Of a DNA stretch of 62,632 bases, positions 8,461 to 17,760 are shown in pieces; position 1 is the stretch's first letter, and the number at the start of each line of letters is the position of its first letter. Below the pieces are notes generated by a model. That model ran no database searches, had not been told where the DNA came from, and saw nothing but the letters and a program-made list of their open reading frames with translations. Origin of the DNA: Cohnella xylanilytica (GTDB taxonomy: Bacteria > Bacillota > Bacilli > Paenibacillales > Paenibacillaceae); NCBI RefSeq assembly GCF_014212175.1, contig NZ_JACJVR010000051.1, positions 1 to 62,632 on the forward strand, given 5' to 3'. The translations under genes were made by a program, and so were the position numbers.

Positions 8461-10212
8461 ATGCTGAAGTTATTTCGGTTTTTGCGGCCGTATCGGTGGG
8501 GCGTCGCGCTGGTGATGGCGCTCGTGCTGCTGCAATCGCTGGCGGAATTGTATTTGCCCACGCTGATGGCCGACATCGTGAACAAAGGCGTCGTGACGGG
8601 CGACAACGCCTACATCTGGCGAATCGGCGGCTTCATGCTGCTCGTTACGCTCGGAGGCACGCTCGTCTCGATCGGCGCCAGCTACTACTCGTCCCGAATC
8701 TCCGCCGGCTTCGGCCGGGACGTTCGGGGCAAGGTGTTCTCGCACGTCGAGAACTTCTCGCTTCAGGAATTCGACAAGATCGGAACGGCGTCGCTCATCA
8801 CGCGGACGACGAACGACATTAACCAGGTTCAGCAAGTGCTCGTCATGATGATGCGCCTGATGGTCATGGCTCCGATGATGTGCATCGGCGGACTCATTAT
8901 GGCGCTGTCGAAGGACGCCAAGCTGACGCTCGTGCTCGTCGTCGCCGTCCCGGTGCTGACGCTGACGATTCTGCTCGTCGCGCGCAAGGGACTGCCACTC
9001 TTCCGCGCCATCCAGAAGAAGCTGGATAAGCTGAATCTGGTGTTGCGCGAAGGGCTGACCGGCATCCGGGTCATTCGGTCCTTCAACCGGCTCGAGCACG
9101 AGCAGGGACGCTTCGTCGAAGCGAACCGCGACCTGACGGAGACGTCGGTCAAGGTCAATCAGATTATGGCGCTGCTCATGCCGCTTATGATGCTGATCAT
9201 GAACTTCTCCTCGATCGCGATCATCTGGTTCGGCGGGATCCGCATCAGCGAAGAGCATATGGCGGTCGGCGATCTGATGGCGTTCCTTCAATACGCGATG
9301 CAGATCATGTTCTCCCTGCTGATGCTGTCCATGATGTTCGTCATGGTGCCGCGGGCTTCCGCGTCGGCCGTCCGGATCAACGACGTCCTGCTTCAGGACG
9401 CGGTGATCAAGGACCCGGCGAAGCCGGCTTCCAAGAGCGGTCGCCACGGCGACGGGAAGACGATCTCCGGCGGCACGGTGGAATTCGACAACGTGACGTT
9501 CAGCTACCCGGGAGCGGAGCAGCCGGCCGTCGAAGGCATCTCGTTCCGGGCGATGCCCGGCGAGGTGACGGCGATCATCGGGGGAACGGGCTCCGGCAAG
9601 TCCACGCTGATCAACCTGATCCCGCGCTTCTACGACATCGATTCCGGCTCGATCCGGATCGACGGGGTCGACGTCAGGGAATATACCCAGGAGCAGCTTC
9701 GGGCGAAAATCGGTCTCGTGCCGCAGAAGGCGGTGCTGTTCACCGGCACGATCGCGGACAACATCCGTTACGGCAAGGAAGAGGCGACGGACGAAGAGAT
9801 TCGCCGCGCCGCGGACATCGCCCAGGCGACGGACTTCATCGAGGGCATGCAGGACGGCTTCGGATCGATGATCGCCCAAGGCGGCACGAACGTGTCCGGC
9901 GGCCAGAAGCAGCGTCTGTCGATCGCCCGGGCGCTCGTGCGCAAGCCGGACATCTACCTGTTCGACGACAGCTTCTCGGCGCTCGACTACAAGACCGACG
10001 CCCGCCTTCGCGCGGCGCTTCGCCGGGAGACGACTGCGTCGGCCGTCATTATCGTCGCCCAGCGGGTCAGCACGATCATGGACGCCGACCGCATCATCGT
10101 TCTGGACGAAGGTCGGATCGCGGGCATCGGCAATCATAGAGAATTGATGGCGACATGCGAAGTGTATCGCGAGATCGTGTCTTCGCAGCTGTCGGAGGAG
10201 GAGATCGCATGA
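8461..10212 (+). CDS. heterodimeric ABC exporter, subunit 1 (degenerate ATPase site)
   Basis: 583 residues: six-helix type I exporter membrane domain (about 1-310) then an ATPase domain with Walker A GGTGSGKST, signature VSGGQKQR and switch His region (VAQRVST). The residue after the Walker B Asp is Asp (LFDDSFSALD) instead of the catalytic Glu, the known mark of the degenerate-site half of heterodimeric exporters such as TM287/288, BmrCD and EfrCD. It is coupled by ATGA overlap to subunit 2. Likely role is drug or lipid efflux under the upstream TetR regulator. Confidence 0.93.
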   Translation: MLKLFRFLRPYRWGVALVMALVLLQSLAELYLPTLMADIVNKGVVTGDNAYIWRIGGFMLLVTLGGTLVSIGASYYSSRISAGFGRDVRGKVFSHVENFSLQEFDKIGTASLITRTTNDINQVQQVLVMMMRLMVMAPMMCIGGLIMALSKDAKLTLVLVVAVPVLTLTILLVARKGLPLFRAIQKKLDKLNLVLREGLTGIRVIRSFNRLEHEQGRFVEANRDLTETSVKVNQIMALLMPLMMLIMNFSSIAIIWFGGIRISEEHMAVGDLMAFLQYAMQIMFSLLMLSMMFVMVPRASASAVRINDVLLQDAVIKDPAKPASKSGRHGDGKTISGGTVEFDNVTFSYPGAEQPAVEGISFRAMPGEVTAIIGGTGSGKSTLINLIPRFYDIDSGSIRIDGVDVREYTQEQLRAKIGLVPQKAVLFTGTIADNIRYGKEEATDEEIRRAADIAQATDFIEGMQDGFGSMIAQGGTNVSGGQKQRLSIARALVRKPDIYLFDDSFSALDYKTDARLRAALRRETTASAVIIVAQRVSTIMDADRIIVLDEGRIAGIGNHRELMATCEVYREIVSSQLSEEEIA

Positions 10213-12113
10213 GCGGACAACCGAGAGGACGCCAGGGCGGTCCGGGCGGTCCGATGCCCGGCGGCCCGAGACCCCCGGGTCCCGGCTTCGGCCCCCCGGG
10301 AATGATGATGCCCGGCCAGAAGGCCAAAAACTTCAAAGGCTCGTTCCGCAGGCTGCTCGGCTATTTGCGGCCGTACCGGTTCAAGCTGCTGACCGTGTTC
10401 ATTACGGCGATCGCGAGCACCGTTTTCTCCATCCTCAGTCCGAAAATCATGGGGAAGGCCACCGACAAGCTTTTCAATGGCATTATGGATAAAATAAAGG
10501 GCGTTCCCGGAGCGTCGATCGACTTCTCCGGCATCTGGCAGATCGTCGTCCTGCTGGCGGGTCTGTACGTCGTCAGCTCGCTGTTCAGCTACCTGATGCA
10601 ATATTTGATGGCGGGGGTCGCGCAGCGGACGGTGTACCACCTTCGCAACGAAGTGAACGACAAGCTGTCCCGGCTGCCGCTCAAGTTTTTCGATTCCCGC
10701 ACGCACGGGGAGATTCTGAGCCGCGTCGTCAACGACGTGGACAATATCAGCAACACGCTGCAGCAGAGCTTGACGCAGTTGATCACCTCGATCGTGACGC
10801 TCGTCGGCGTCATCGTCATGATGCTGACGATCAGCCCGCTGCTCACGCTGATCCTCGTGTTGACCTTGCCGCTCAGCTTCTTGGTCATCAAGGCGATCGC
10901 CGGCCGCTCCCAGCGGTATTTCAAGGGCCAGCAGGAGCAGCTCGGCCGGTTGAACGGCCACGTCGAAGAGATGTATACGGGGCACGCGATCGTCAAGGCG
11001 TTCGGCCGCGAACGGCAGTCGCTCGAAGCGTTCGACGAGATCAACGGGAAGCTGTACCAGTCCGGCTGGCGCGCCCAGTTCGTCTCCGGCATGATCATGC
11101 CGCTGATGAACTTCATCGGCAATATCGGCTACGTCGCGATCAGCGTCGTCGGCGGCGTGCTCGTCACGAGGCAGGCGATCAGCGTCGGCGATATCCAGGC
11201 GTTCATTCAATACGCGCGGCAATTCACGATGCCGATCACGCAGACGGCGAACATCGCGAACATCATCCAGTCGACGATCGCGTCGGCGGAGCGGGTGTTC
11301 GAGCTGCTGGACGAACCGGAGGAGGTTCCGGAGCAGCCGGGCCGAATCTCTTCGGAATCCGTCAAGGGTGACATCGCCTTCCGCGGCGTTCGGTTCTCGT
11401 ACAAGGAAGACGAACCTCTTATCGAGAACATGAACATCGATGTGAGGAGCGGCCAGACGGTGGCGATCGTCGGTCCGACCGGAGCGGGCAAGACGACGCT
11501 CGTCAACCTGCTCATGCGCTTCTACGAGGTGAACGGGGGATCGATCACCGTCGACGGCACGGACATCACGAAGCTCAGGCGCGGCGATCTGCGAAGCCTG
11601 TTCGGCATGGTGCTGCAGGACACGTGGCTGTTCAACGGCACGATCCGCGACAACATCGCCTACGGCCGGGCCGGCGCGACGGACGCGGAAGTCGTGGAGG
11701 CGGCCAAGGCGGCGTATGCGGACCACTTCATCCGCACGCTGCCGGACGGCTACGACACGGTGCTGAACGAAGAAGCGTCGAACATCTCGCAGGGCCAGAA
11801 GCAGCTGCTGACGATCGCGCGGGCCATCCTCGCCGATCCGGCGATTCTGATCCTCGACGAAGCGACGAGCAGCGTCGACACGCGCACGGAGATCCACATC
11901 CAGCGGGCGATGAACGAGCTGATGGAAGGACGCACGAGCTTCGTCATCGCGCACCGTCTGTCGACGATCCGCGAGGCGGACCTCATCCTCGTCATGAACA
12001 AGGGCACGGTCATCGAGCAGGGCACGCACGAGGAGCTGCTGGCCAAGGGAGGCTTCTACGCCGACCTGTACAACAGCCAGTTCTCCGAGGAAGCCCAGCC
12101 GAGCGCGGTGTGA
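10209..12113 (+). CDS. heterodimeric ABC exporter, subunit 2
   Basis: 634 residues. The N-terminus has an unusual Gly/Pro-rich cytosolic tail of about 40 residues (GGPGGPMPGGPRPPGPG). It is followed by a six-helix exporter domain and an ATPase domain with Walker A GPTGAGKTT and canonical LILDEATSSVD. Its signature is altered (ISQGQKQ instead of SGGQ). This complements subunit 1: the degenerate site joins subunit 1 Walker motifs with this altered signature, while the active site uses this Glu with the normal signature of subunit 1. ATG 10209 overlaps the previous stop; GGAGGAGATC precedes it. Confidence 0.93.
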   Translation: MSGQPRGRQGGPGGPMPGGPRPPGPGFGPPGMMMPGQKAKNFKGSFRRLLGYLRPYRFKLLTVFITAIASTVFSILSPKIMGKATDKLFNGIMDKIKGVPGASIDFSGIWQIVVLLAGLYVVSSLFSYLMQYLMAGVAQRTVYHLRNEVNDKLSRLPLKFFDSRTHGEILSRVVNDVDNISNTLQQSLTQLITSIVTLVGVIVMMLTISPLLTLILVLTLPLSFLVIKAIAGRSQRYFKGQQEQLGRLNGHVEEMYTGHAIVKAFGRERQSLEAFDEINGKLYQSGWRAQFVSGMIMPLMNFIGNIGYVAISVVGGVLVTRQAISVGDIQAFIQYARQFTMPITQTANIANIIQSTIASAERVFELLDEPEEVPEQPGRISSESVKGDIAFRGVRFSYKEDEPLIENMNIDVRSGQTVAIVGPTGAGKTTLVNLLMRFYEVNGGSITVDGTDITKLRRGDLRSLFGMVLQDTWLFNGTIRDNIAYGRAGATDAEVVEAAKAAYADHFIRTLPDGYDTVLNEEASNISQGQKQLLTIARAILADPAILILDEATSSVDTRTEIHIQRAMNELMEGRTSFVIAHRLSTIREADLILVMNKGTVIEQGTHEELLAKGGFYADLYNSQFSEEAQPSAV

Positions 12114-12143
12114 GTCTGACGACGGATCAAAATTCATATTTCG

Positions 12144-12180
12144 AAAGACGGCTGCCGGGTTTCGGCGCCGTCTTTTTTTT
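12144..12180 (+). terminator. terminator of the ABC exporter operon
   Basis: AAAGACGGC (12144-12152) pairs with GCCGTCTTT (12167-12175), followed by T to 12180. The 160 bases after it, up to the array, show no gene. Confidence 0.8.
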
Positions 12181-12347
12181 CTATGTCGCGCTCCATTGCG
12201 CGTCTGAACCCGCCCCCCGCCCCGTTCTACGCATTCTCCGTTCGGCAATGAGACGCCAATTTCACGGACTGCACGAGGCTGAAGCGGGTGGCGATAAATT
12301 CCTTTTCATGGGAAATTATGATTTCTATTTAGAATCTACGGTGCTCA

Positions 12348-12734
12348 TGCCACTATCCCCTTCGATCAGTACGGTTGGATTATCTGGCCTTTGTGCCACT
12401 ATCCCGTTCGCTCAGTGTGATTGGTTTATCGGCCTTTGTGCCACTATCCCCTTCGATCAGTGTGATTGGCTTATTTGGCCATTATGCCACTATCCCCTTC
12501 GATCAGTGTGATTGGCTTATTTGGCCATTGTGCCACTATCCCCTTCGATCAGTGTGATTGGCTAATCTGGCCTTTGTGCCGCTATCCCCATCGATCAGAA
12601 CGGTTGGCTTATCTGGCCCTTGTGCCGCTATCCCCATCGATCAGTGCGATTAGAATATCGGCCATTGTGCCACTATCCCCATCGATCAGTACGATTGGAT
12701 TATCGGCTCTAATGCCACTATCCCTTCAACTCAG
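12348..12734 (+). repeat. array 1, left half: 22-base motif in TGCCA...TCAG orientation
   Basis: Nine copies at 12348, 12394, 12439, 12485, 12531, 12577, 12623, 12668 and 12713, with spacing 45-46 bp. Each reads TGCCACTATCCC, six variable bases (often CTTCGA), then TCAG. The 24-base linkers are also similar here (TGTGATTGGCTTATTTGGCC). The period is not a multiple of three and the reading frames break, so it is not coding. The inverted half follows at 12836. Confidence 0.93.
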
Positions 12735-12835
12735 CCTGATTCTGGCGTCGACTCGAATTCACTATCGACTATGGCTCCCTGATTCTTTTTAATAGGCGTG
12801 CAGGATTTCCGACACCCGGCCGATTGATTCTTTTC

Positions 12836-13191
12836 CTGATTCAAAGGGATAGTAGTCTGTGGTCTAGGGAAGGCGATTTCCTGAATCGAGGGGATAGTGG
12901 ACAATCGTGCAGTGAAGCAATTTACTGATGCGAGGGGATAGTGGTCTGTAGGCGCAGCCGGCAAATTACTGACGCAAAGGGATAGTGGACTAAAGTTATA
13001 AAATCCGAAATTCCTGAGGGGAAGGCCCCTACTGAAGCAATGGGATAAGAGGCTGCGGGGGGCGAGAGAAGGTGCATTTCCTGAAGTGTGGGGATAGTGG
13101 TCGGATGCGTTGGAGAGAGAGTTGACTGAGGCGATGGGATAATGGCGGTAAGGCGCAGTTTGGATGTACCTGATTCGAGGGGATAGCAGTC
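12836..13191 (-). repeat. array 1, right half: same motif inverted (CTGA...TGGCA)
   Basis: Copies at 12836, 12881, 12925, 12969, 13032, 13081, 13126 and 13170, plus a decayed one at 13014. They read CTGA, six variable bases, GGGATAGTGG. Spacing is mostly 44-45 bp. Linkers here are unrelated to each other, so the conserved unit is the 22-base motif, not the whole period. No gene lies between 12114 and 13321. Confidence 0.9.
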
Positions 13192-13321
13192 GGACAGGCG
13201 GCGGGAGAAGGTGTATGAGGCCAGCGTCAACGACTTCATCCGGTTTTCAGCTTCCGTTCATCGTCCGTTCATTTGGACATGGTAATTTTCCAATAGTCGG
13301 AATGACGGAAGGAGAGTTGCG

Positions 13322-14206
13322 ATGAACAGGAGATGGAACTTGGCGCTGTGCGGAGCGCTTGCTGTGGTTATGCTGGCCGGATGCGGAAGCAAGGCGGACG
13401 GCAGCGACGCGCTGGCGAACGGGCAGGCGCAGGTCGATGCCGGGGCGGGACAGAACGGACAAGGCGGCGGCATGCGAGGCGGCATGGGGATGACGGACGA
13501 GAACGGCAACGCAGCCAACTTGATCGGGAAGGTGAAAAGCGTAAACGGCCAGACGATTACGGTATACAAATCGTCGATCGACCCGGGCCAGATGGGACGG
13601 GGCCCGGGCGGCCCGAACGGCGGCGGGGGCCAGCCGCCAAGCGGCGCGCCGAACGACGGTAGCGGCCAGGCCCAGAACGACGGGCGGGCTTCGGGCTCGG
13701 CGGGCGCGGGTACGGGAAGCGCCGGAACGGGAAGCGCCGGAACGGGAAGCGCCGGAACGGGAAGCGCCGGAACGGGGGGCACGGCCGGCAGCGACGGTGT
13801 CGGTAACGGCAACGGTGGAGGCGGTGGCGGCAACGCAAACGGCAACGCAAACGGCAACGGCGACGGAGCCGAAACCGGAGCTGGAGGCAATCGGCCGCCG
13901 GGCGGGAGCATGGCCAACCTGTTCACGGACGAGACCGTGGACATTACCGTGACCGACGCGACGAAGATCGAGTCGACGAGCTTCGAGAACGGACAGGCGT
14001 CGACGAAGGAAGTGGCGCTTGCGGACTTGAAGGCGGACGATGTGATCACCGTCTGGCTCAAGGACGGCACGCAGGAAGCGACGACGATACGGCTCGGAGG
14101 ATTCGGGGGCGGACGCGGCGGCCGGGGAGGACCGCAAGGCGGGCAGCAAAGCCAACAAGGTCAGCAAAGCCAGCAAGGGCAGCAAAGCCAGCATAGCCAA
14201 GGCTAG
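13322..14206 (+). CDS. Gly-rich lipoprotein of unknown function
   Basis: 294 residues. Signal peptide with lipobox LAGC (Cys at about residue 21), then a low-complexity region containing perfect AGTGS repeats (15-bp units around 13722-13785) and GNGNGG tracts. A folded-looking segment follows (about 195-265, LFTDETVDITVTDATKIES), then a Gly/Arg/Gln tail ending in QQSQQGQQSQ. Likely anchored outside the membrane; no family recognised. GGAAGGAGAG precedes the ATG. The repeat region is prone to copy-number change. Confidence 0.8.
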   Translation: MNRRWNLALCGALAVVMLAGCGSKADGSDALANGQAQVDAGAGQNGQGGGMRGGMGMTDENGNAANLIGKVKSVNGQTITVYKSSIDPGQMGRGPGGPNGGGGQPPSGAPNDGSGQAQNDGRASGSAGAGTGSAGTGSAGTGSAGTGSAGTGGTAGSDGVGNGNGGGGGGNANGNANGNGDGAETGAGGNRPPGGSMANLFTDETVDITVTDATKIESTSFENGQASTKEVALADLKADDVITVWLKDGTQEATTIRLGGFGGGRGGRGGPQGGQQSQQGQQSQQGQQSQHSQG

Positions 14207-14391
14207 ACCGGCTAGCAGCCAGACAAGCACCAAGCCAGCTGCCAGACAAGCACCAAGCCAGAAGCCGAGCCAGTATTCAAGCGGCGAAGCAAGCGGCCGG
14301 CAGAGCCCGTCCGCGAACTCGGCCGGTCAAGCGGCTGCGGCGCATGGATAAGTTACGTTTACACATTTTCAACAACATAGATAGACAGCAA

Positions 14392-14433
14392 GAAGCCGTC
14401 GGGAAGGAGACGATCTCCTCGCCCGGCGGCTTC
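14392..14433. terminator. bidirectional hairpin between convergent genes
   Basis: GAAGCCGTCGGG (14392-14403) pairs with CCCGGCGGCTTC (14422-14433). It sits between the forward lipoprotein gene and the reverse AraC gene that ends at 14438, so it can serve both. Confidence 0.65.
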
Positions 14434-14437
14434 TTGC

Positions 14438-15301
14438 TTAACCGGCTCCCGAGCGTCTGTAGGCAGCGGGAGTCGTGCCGACGAATCGCTTGAACGAGCG
14501 ATGGAAGTGGGGCAAGCTCTCGAAGCCGCAGGCGGCCGCGATCTGGCCGACCCCGTCGCCGGTCTGCAGCAGCAGCTCCTTCGCGCGGATGAGCCGCTTG
14601 GCGGCGATGAAGCCGGTGACGGTCATCCCGGTCAGCTGCTTGAACAGGCGGCTGAGGTGGGCCGGGCTGACGGCGGCATGAACGGCGAGCTCGGCCAGTC
14701 CGATCGGCTCGCAGAACCGCTCGTCGATATAGAGCAGCAGGCTCTTCATCCAGTCGGGCGCGGCGTCGGACGATTCTCCCTTGGGGGAACCGGCGGCGGT
14801 CTCCCGGTTGATGCGCAGCAGAAGCTGATGGACGATCAGCATGACCGCGTGGCGGAAGCCCGGCTTCTGCTCCTTCAGCTCGGCGTCGATCCGGTCGACG
14901 AGAGCCTCGATCCCTTCTCGCAGCGAATCCGTACAATCCAGCTTAAAGCTCTTGCGCGCGCGACCTAATTCGAAGCAGCGCAAATAAGAGAACGACTCCC
15001 CGAGCGACGACGGTTGGATGAGAACCGGACTGAAAAAGACGGCCGTCGAAGTGACCGGGTCGTCGCGGTCGGGGAAGGAACGGTGAATCGTATTGCCGGG
15101 AATGACGAACAGGTCTCCGGCCCGCATGTCGTAGATCGTCTGGTCGATGAAGAAGACGCCCTTCCCGCTGTGGACATAAACGATCTCGTACCAGTCGTGC
15201 AGGTGATCGGGCAGCTCGGTGCGGTAGTTCTTCAGATCCCGGTGCATGATCGAGAACGGGAACGCCGGATCGGCGTTGAACTGCTTGCGAAGCGGGTTCA
15301 C
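14438..15301 (-). CDS. AraC family regulator of the L-galactose operon
   Basis: About 287 residues: N-terminal cupin sensor (HLHDWYEIVYVHSGKGVFFIDQ; GDLFVIPGNTIHRS) and C-terminal double helix-turn-helix (GLAELAVHAAVSPAHLSRLFKQLTG; GVGQIAAACGFESLPHFHRSFKRFVG). GTG 15301 follows GGAGG by ten bases; the open frame extends further upstream but without ribosome site. It is divergent from the operon starting at 15455 and probably activates it in response to an L-sugar; a short inverted repeat lies between them (15378-15400). Confidence 0.9.
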   Translation of the reverse strand: MNPLRKQFNADPAFPFSIMHRDLKNYRTELPDHLHDWYEIVYVHSGKGVFFIDQTIYDMRAGDLFVIPGNTIHRSFPDRDDPVTSTAVFFSPVLIQPSSLGESFSYLRCFELGRARKSFKLDCTDSLREGIEALVDRIDAELKEQKPGFRHAVMLIVHQLLLRINRETAAGSPKGESSDAAPDWMKSLLLYIDERFCEPIGLAELAVHAAVSPAHLSRLFKQLTGMTVTGFIAAKRLIRAKELLLQTGDGVGQIAAACGFESLPHFHRSFKRFVGTTPAAYRRSGAG

Positions 15302-15377
15302 GAGCGCGCCGCCTCCTTCCGTTTCGGTTCGTCCTGCCCCGAGGATATCAAAAAAGGGTACAAAATTGCAAGAGAAG

Positions 15378-15400
15378 GCTATTTTAGGATTCAAAATAGC
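15378..15400. promoter_or_regulatory. inverted repeat, candidate AraC-type operator
   Basis: Perfect inverted repeat GCTATTTT (15378-15385), seven-base spacer, AAAATAGC (15393-15400). It lies in the only intergenic space between the AraC gene and the L-galactose operon. The downstream promoter has no good -35, as expected for an activated promoter. Confidence 0.5.
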
Positions 15401-15454
15401 TGTTAAAGTAAAGGTATAGCGTTTGCAAAAATGCGCATATAAGGAGCCGTCAAG

Positions 15455-16285
15455 ATGAGAATCGACGCCCATCAGCATTATTGGAAGATCGCCAGAGGCG
15501 ATTACGGCTGGATCGGGCCGGAGCTGCCGATCCTGTACCGGGATTATGGCCCGGCCGACCTGAAGCCCCACCTGGACCGGCACCGGCTGGACGGAACGAT
15601 CGTCGTGCAGGCCGCGCCGACGCTGGAGGAGACCGAGTATCTGCTGGAGCTGGCGGAGAAGGACGAGACGATTCTCGGAGTCGTCGGCTGGCTCGATCCG
15701 AACGATCCGAACCATCTGGAGCATTACGAGCGATTCGCGGGTTATCCGAAGTTCGTTGGCTTCCGCGTCATGATTCAGGAGATGCCGGACGCGAACGCGG
15801 TTCTGGAGCCCGGCTTCGTGGAGGCGCTTCGAATCTACGCGGACATGGGCGTCCCGGTCGATCTGCTCGTCAAGTCCCATCAACTGGACCCGCTGGTCCG
15901 GCTGATCGACCTCGTTCCCGACCTGCGCGGCGTCATCGATCATCTGGCGAAGCCGAGGATCGCGGCCGGGGAGCTGGAGCCCTGGCGTTCGCGGATGAGC
16001 GAGCTGGCCGCCAACCCGAACCTCTATTGCAAAATATCGGGTCTGGCGACGGAAGCGGACCATCCCCGCTGGAAGACGGAAGACTTCCGTCCGTATATTC
16101 GTCATGCTCTCGAAGCGTTCGGACCTAAGCGGGTTCTGTTCGGAAGCGATTGGCCCGTCTGTCGCCTGGCGGCGGAGTACGATCAGGTCGTCGACATCGT
16201 GGAGAAGGCTCTCCCGGACGGCTGGGGCGAGGAAGAGAGAGCGAGGTTGTACGGATTAAACGCGAAGGAGTTCTATCGGATATGA
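15455..16285 (+). CDS. COG3618 amidohydrolase, probable L-galactonolactonase
   Basis: 276 residues, the usual length for COG3618 lactonases (L-fuconolactonase, L-rhamnonolactonase, L-galactonolactonase). Metal-site residues of the amidohydrolase barrel are visible: DAHQHYW at the start, VKSHQ and VIDHLAKP in the middle, LFGSDWPV near the end. It would open the lactone made by the dehydrogenase at 19248 to L-galactonate. AAGGAGCC precedes the ATG. First gene of a tightly coupled seven-gene operon; its stop overlaps the next start. Confidence 0.88.
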   Translation: MRIDAHQHYWKIARGDYGWIGPELPILYRDYGPADLKPHLDRHRLDGTIVVQAAPTLEETEYLLELAEKDETILGVVGWLDPNDPNHLEHYERFAGYPKFVGFRVMIQEMPDANAVLEPGFVEALRIYADMGVPVDLLVKSHQLDPLVRLIDLVPDLRGVIDHLAKPRIAAGELEPWRSRMSELAANPNLYCKISGLATEADHPRWKTEDFRPYIRHALEAFGPKRVLFGSDWPVCRLAAEYDQVVDIVEKALPDGWGEEERARLYGLNAKEFYRI

Positions 16286-17760
16286 AGACGTTGAACCGGA
16301 ATTCGCTGAACGAATCGGAGAGAAGCCAATTCGAACAGACGCTTGCCGCTCCCGTCACGGTGCTGCAGATCGGGGAAGGCAACTTCCTGCGCGGCTTCGT
16401 CGATTGGATGCTGCAGCGCTGCCGGGACCAGGGGCTGTTCCATGGGAGCGTCGCGGTGACGCAGCCGAGGCCGTCGGGCCGGGCGAAGATCGAAGCGCTG
16501 GCCGCGCAGGACGGCATCTACACGCTCGTGACTCGAGGTCTGGAGAACGGGGAGAAGGTGGAGCGCAAGGAGACGATCTCGGTCTTCGCCGAAGCGTTCG
16601 ACCCGTATTCGGACTGGCCGCGGCTCGCGTCGCTCGCGGAGAGCCCGGACCTGCGGTTCGTCGTCTCGAACACGACCGAAGCGGGTCTCGCTTACCGGCC
16701 CGAGCCGTACGAGGAAGGGAAGCCGATCCAATCGTTCCCGGGGAAAATCGCCTGGCTGCTCTACCGAAGATACGTAGCCTTCGGCGGGGCCGCGGACAAG
16801 GGGCTGATTTTCCTTCCGTGCGAGCTGCTGGAACGCAACGGCGACGAGCTGAAGCGCTGCGTCCTTCGCTATAGCGAAGATTGGGCTCTTCCGCAGGCGT
16901 TCCGCGATTGGGTGGAGGCTCGCAACCGGTTCCTCAACTCGCTCGTCGACCGCATCGTAACCGGCTACCCGGCCGATCAGGCGGACGCGTGGTTCGCGGA
17001 GTGGGGCTACGAGGATCCGCTGCTGAATACGGCGGAGCCGTACCACTTCTGGGCGATCGAAGCCGAGCCCGAGCTGGGCGGAGAGCTGCCGCTCGGCCAA
17101 GCGGGGCTGAACGTGAAGTGGGTAAGCGACCTGAAGCCGTATCAGCTGAGAAAAGTGCGTATTCTGAACGGCGCGCACACGCTGATGACGCCGCTCGCGC
17201 TCCTGCACGGTCTCGAATACGTGCGCGAGACAATGGAGGATTCCCGGTTCGGGCCGTTCGTGAAGGAAGCGGTGGAACGGGAGATCGTTCCGGCGGTCCC
17301 GCTGCCCGAAGAGGAATTGACGGCGTACGCGGCGACGACGTATGAGCGGTTCCTGAATCCTTTTATCAACCATCGTCTGTCCGACATCGCCATGAACAGC
17401 CTGAGCAAGTTCCGGACGCGGGTGCTTCCGTCTCTCCTCCATTACCCTGAGCGCGGACTGCCGCTTCCGGACCGAATCGTCCGGTCGCTGGCAGGACTGC
17501 TCCGGTACTGCAAGGCCGAGCGGGAAGGCGAGGAATTCCGCGGCCGCACGCTTAAGGGGACGGCCTATACGCTGCGGGACGACGCCGCGCTGCTCGGGAC
17601 GGTCGCTTCCGTCTGGGCGGAGGGACTGCCTCTGGAAGGGACGGTCGGCAAGCTGCTGGCTTTATCCGAGATTTGGGGCACCGACCTGTCGGCCGTGGAA
17701 GGGTTGGCGGAGAAGGCTGCCCGATACATTCGCGAGATGGAGGAAGCAAGCGATGAATAG
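16282..17760 (+). CDS. uxaB: tagaturonate reductase (altronate oxidoreductase)
   Basis: 492 residues, mannitol dehydrogenase/altronate oxidoreductase family. The nucleotide-binding start is TVLQIGEGNFLRGFVDWM. Other UxaB features are VSNTTEAG, KVRILNGAHTLMTPLALLHGL (catalytic Lys/Asn/His region) and a C-terminal helical domain. It reduces D-tagaturonate to D-altronate with NADH. ATG 16282 overlaps the lactonase stop and follows GAAGGAG. Its product feeds the altronate dehydratase encoded next. Confidence 0.93.
   Translation: MKTLNRNSLNESERSQFEQTLAAPVTVLQIGEGNFLRGFVDWMLQRCRDQGLFHGSVAVTQPRPSGRAKIEALAAQDGIYTLVTRGLENGEKVERKETISVFAEAFDPYSDWPRLASLAESPDLRFVVSNTTEAGLAYRPEPYEEGKPIQSFPGKIAWLLYRRYVAFGGAADKGLIFLPCELLERNGDELKRCVLRYSEDWALPQAFRDWVEARNRFLNSLVDRIVTGYPADQADAWFAEWGYEDPLLNTAEPYHFWAIEAEPELGGELPLGQAGLNVKWVSDLKPYQLRKVRILNGAHTLMTPLALLHGLEYVRETMEDSRFGPFVKEAVEREIVPAVPLPEEELTAYAATTYERFLNPFINHRLSDIAMNSLSKFRTRVLPSLLHYPERGLPLPDRIVRSLAGLLRYCKAEREGEEFRGRTLKGTAYTLRDDAALLGTVASVWAEGLPLEGTVGKLLALSEIWGTDLSAVEGLAEKAARYIREMEEASDE

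Noticed and set aside
12375..12792. Open frames within array 1 (for example at 12466)
   Set aside because: They translate the repeat, change frame meaning with each 46-bp unit, and have no ribosome site.
12348..13191. CRISPR array
   Set aside because: Repeat unit of 22 bases with about 24-base linkers looks similar, but linkers are related to each other in the left half, orientation flips at the centre, and no cas gene is present.
15302..16105. Upstream extension of the AraC frame to 555 residues
   Set aside because: It would run antisense through the lactonase gene; the cupin domain begins just after GTG 15301 with GGAGG upstream.
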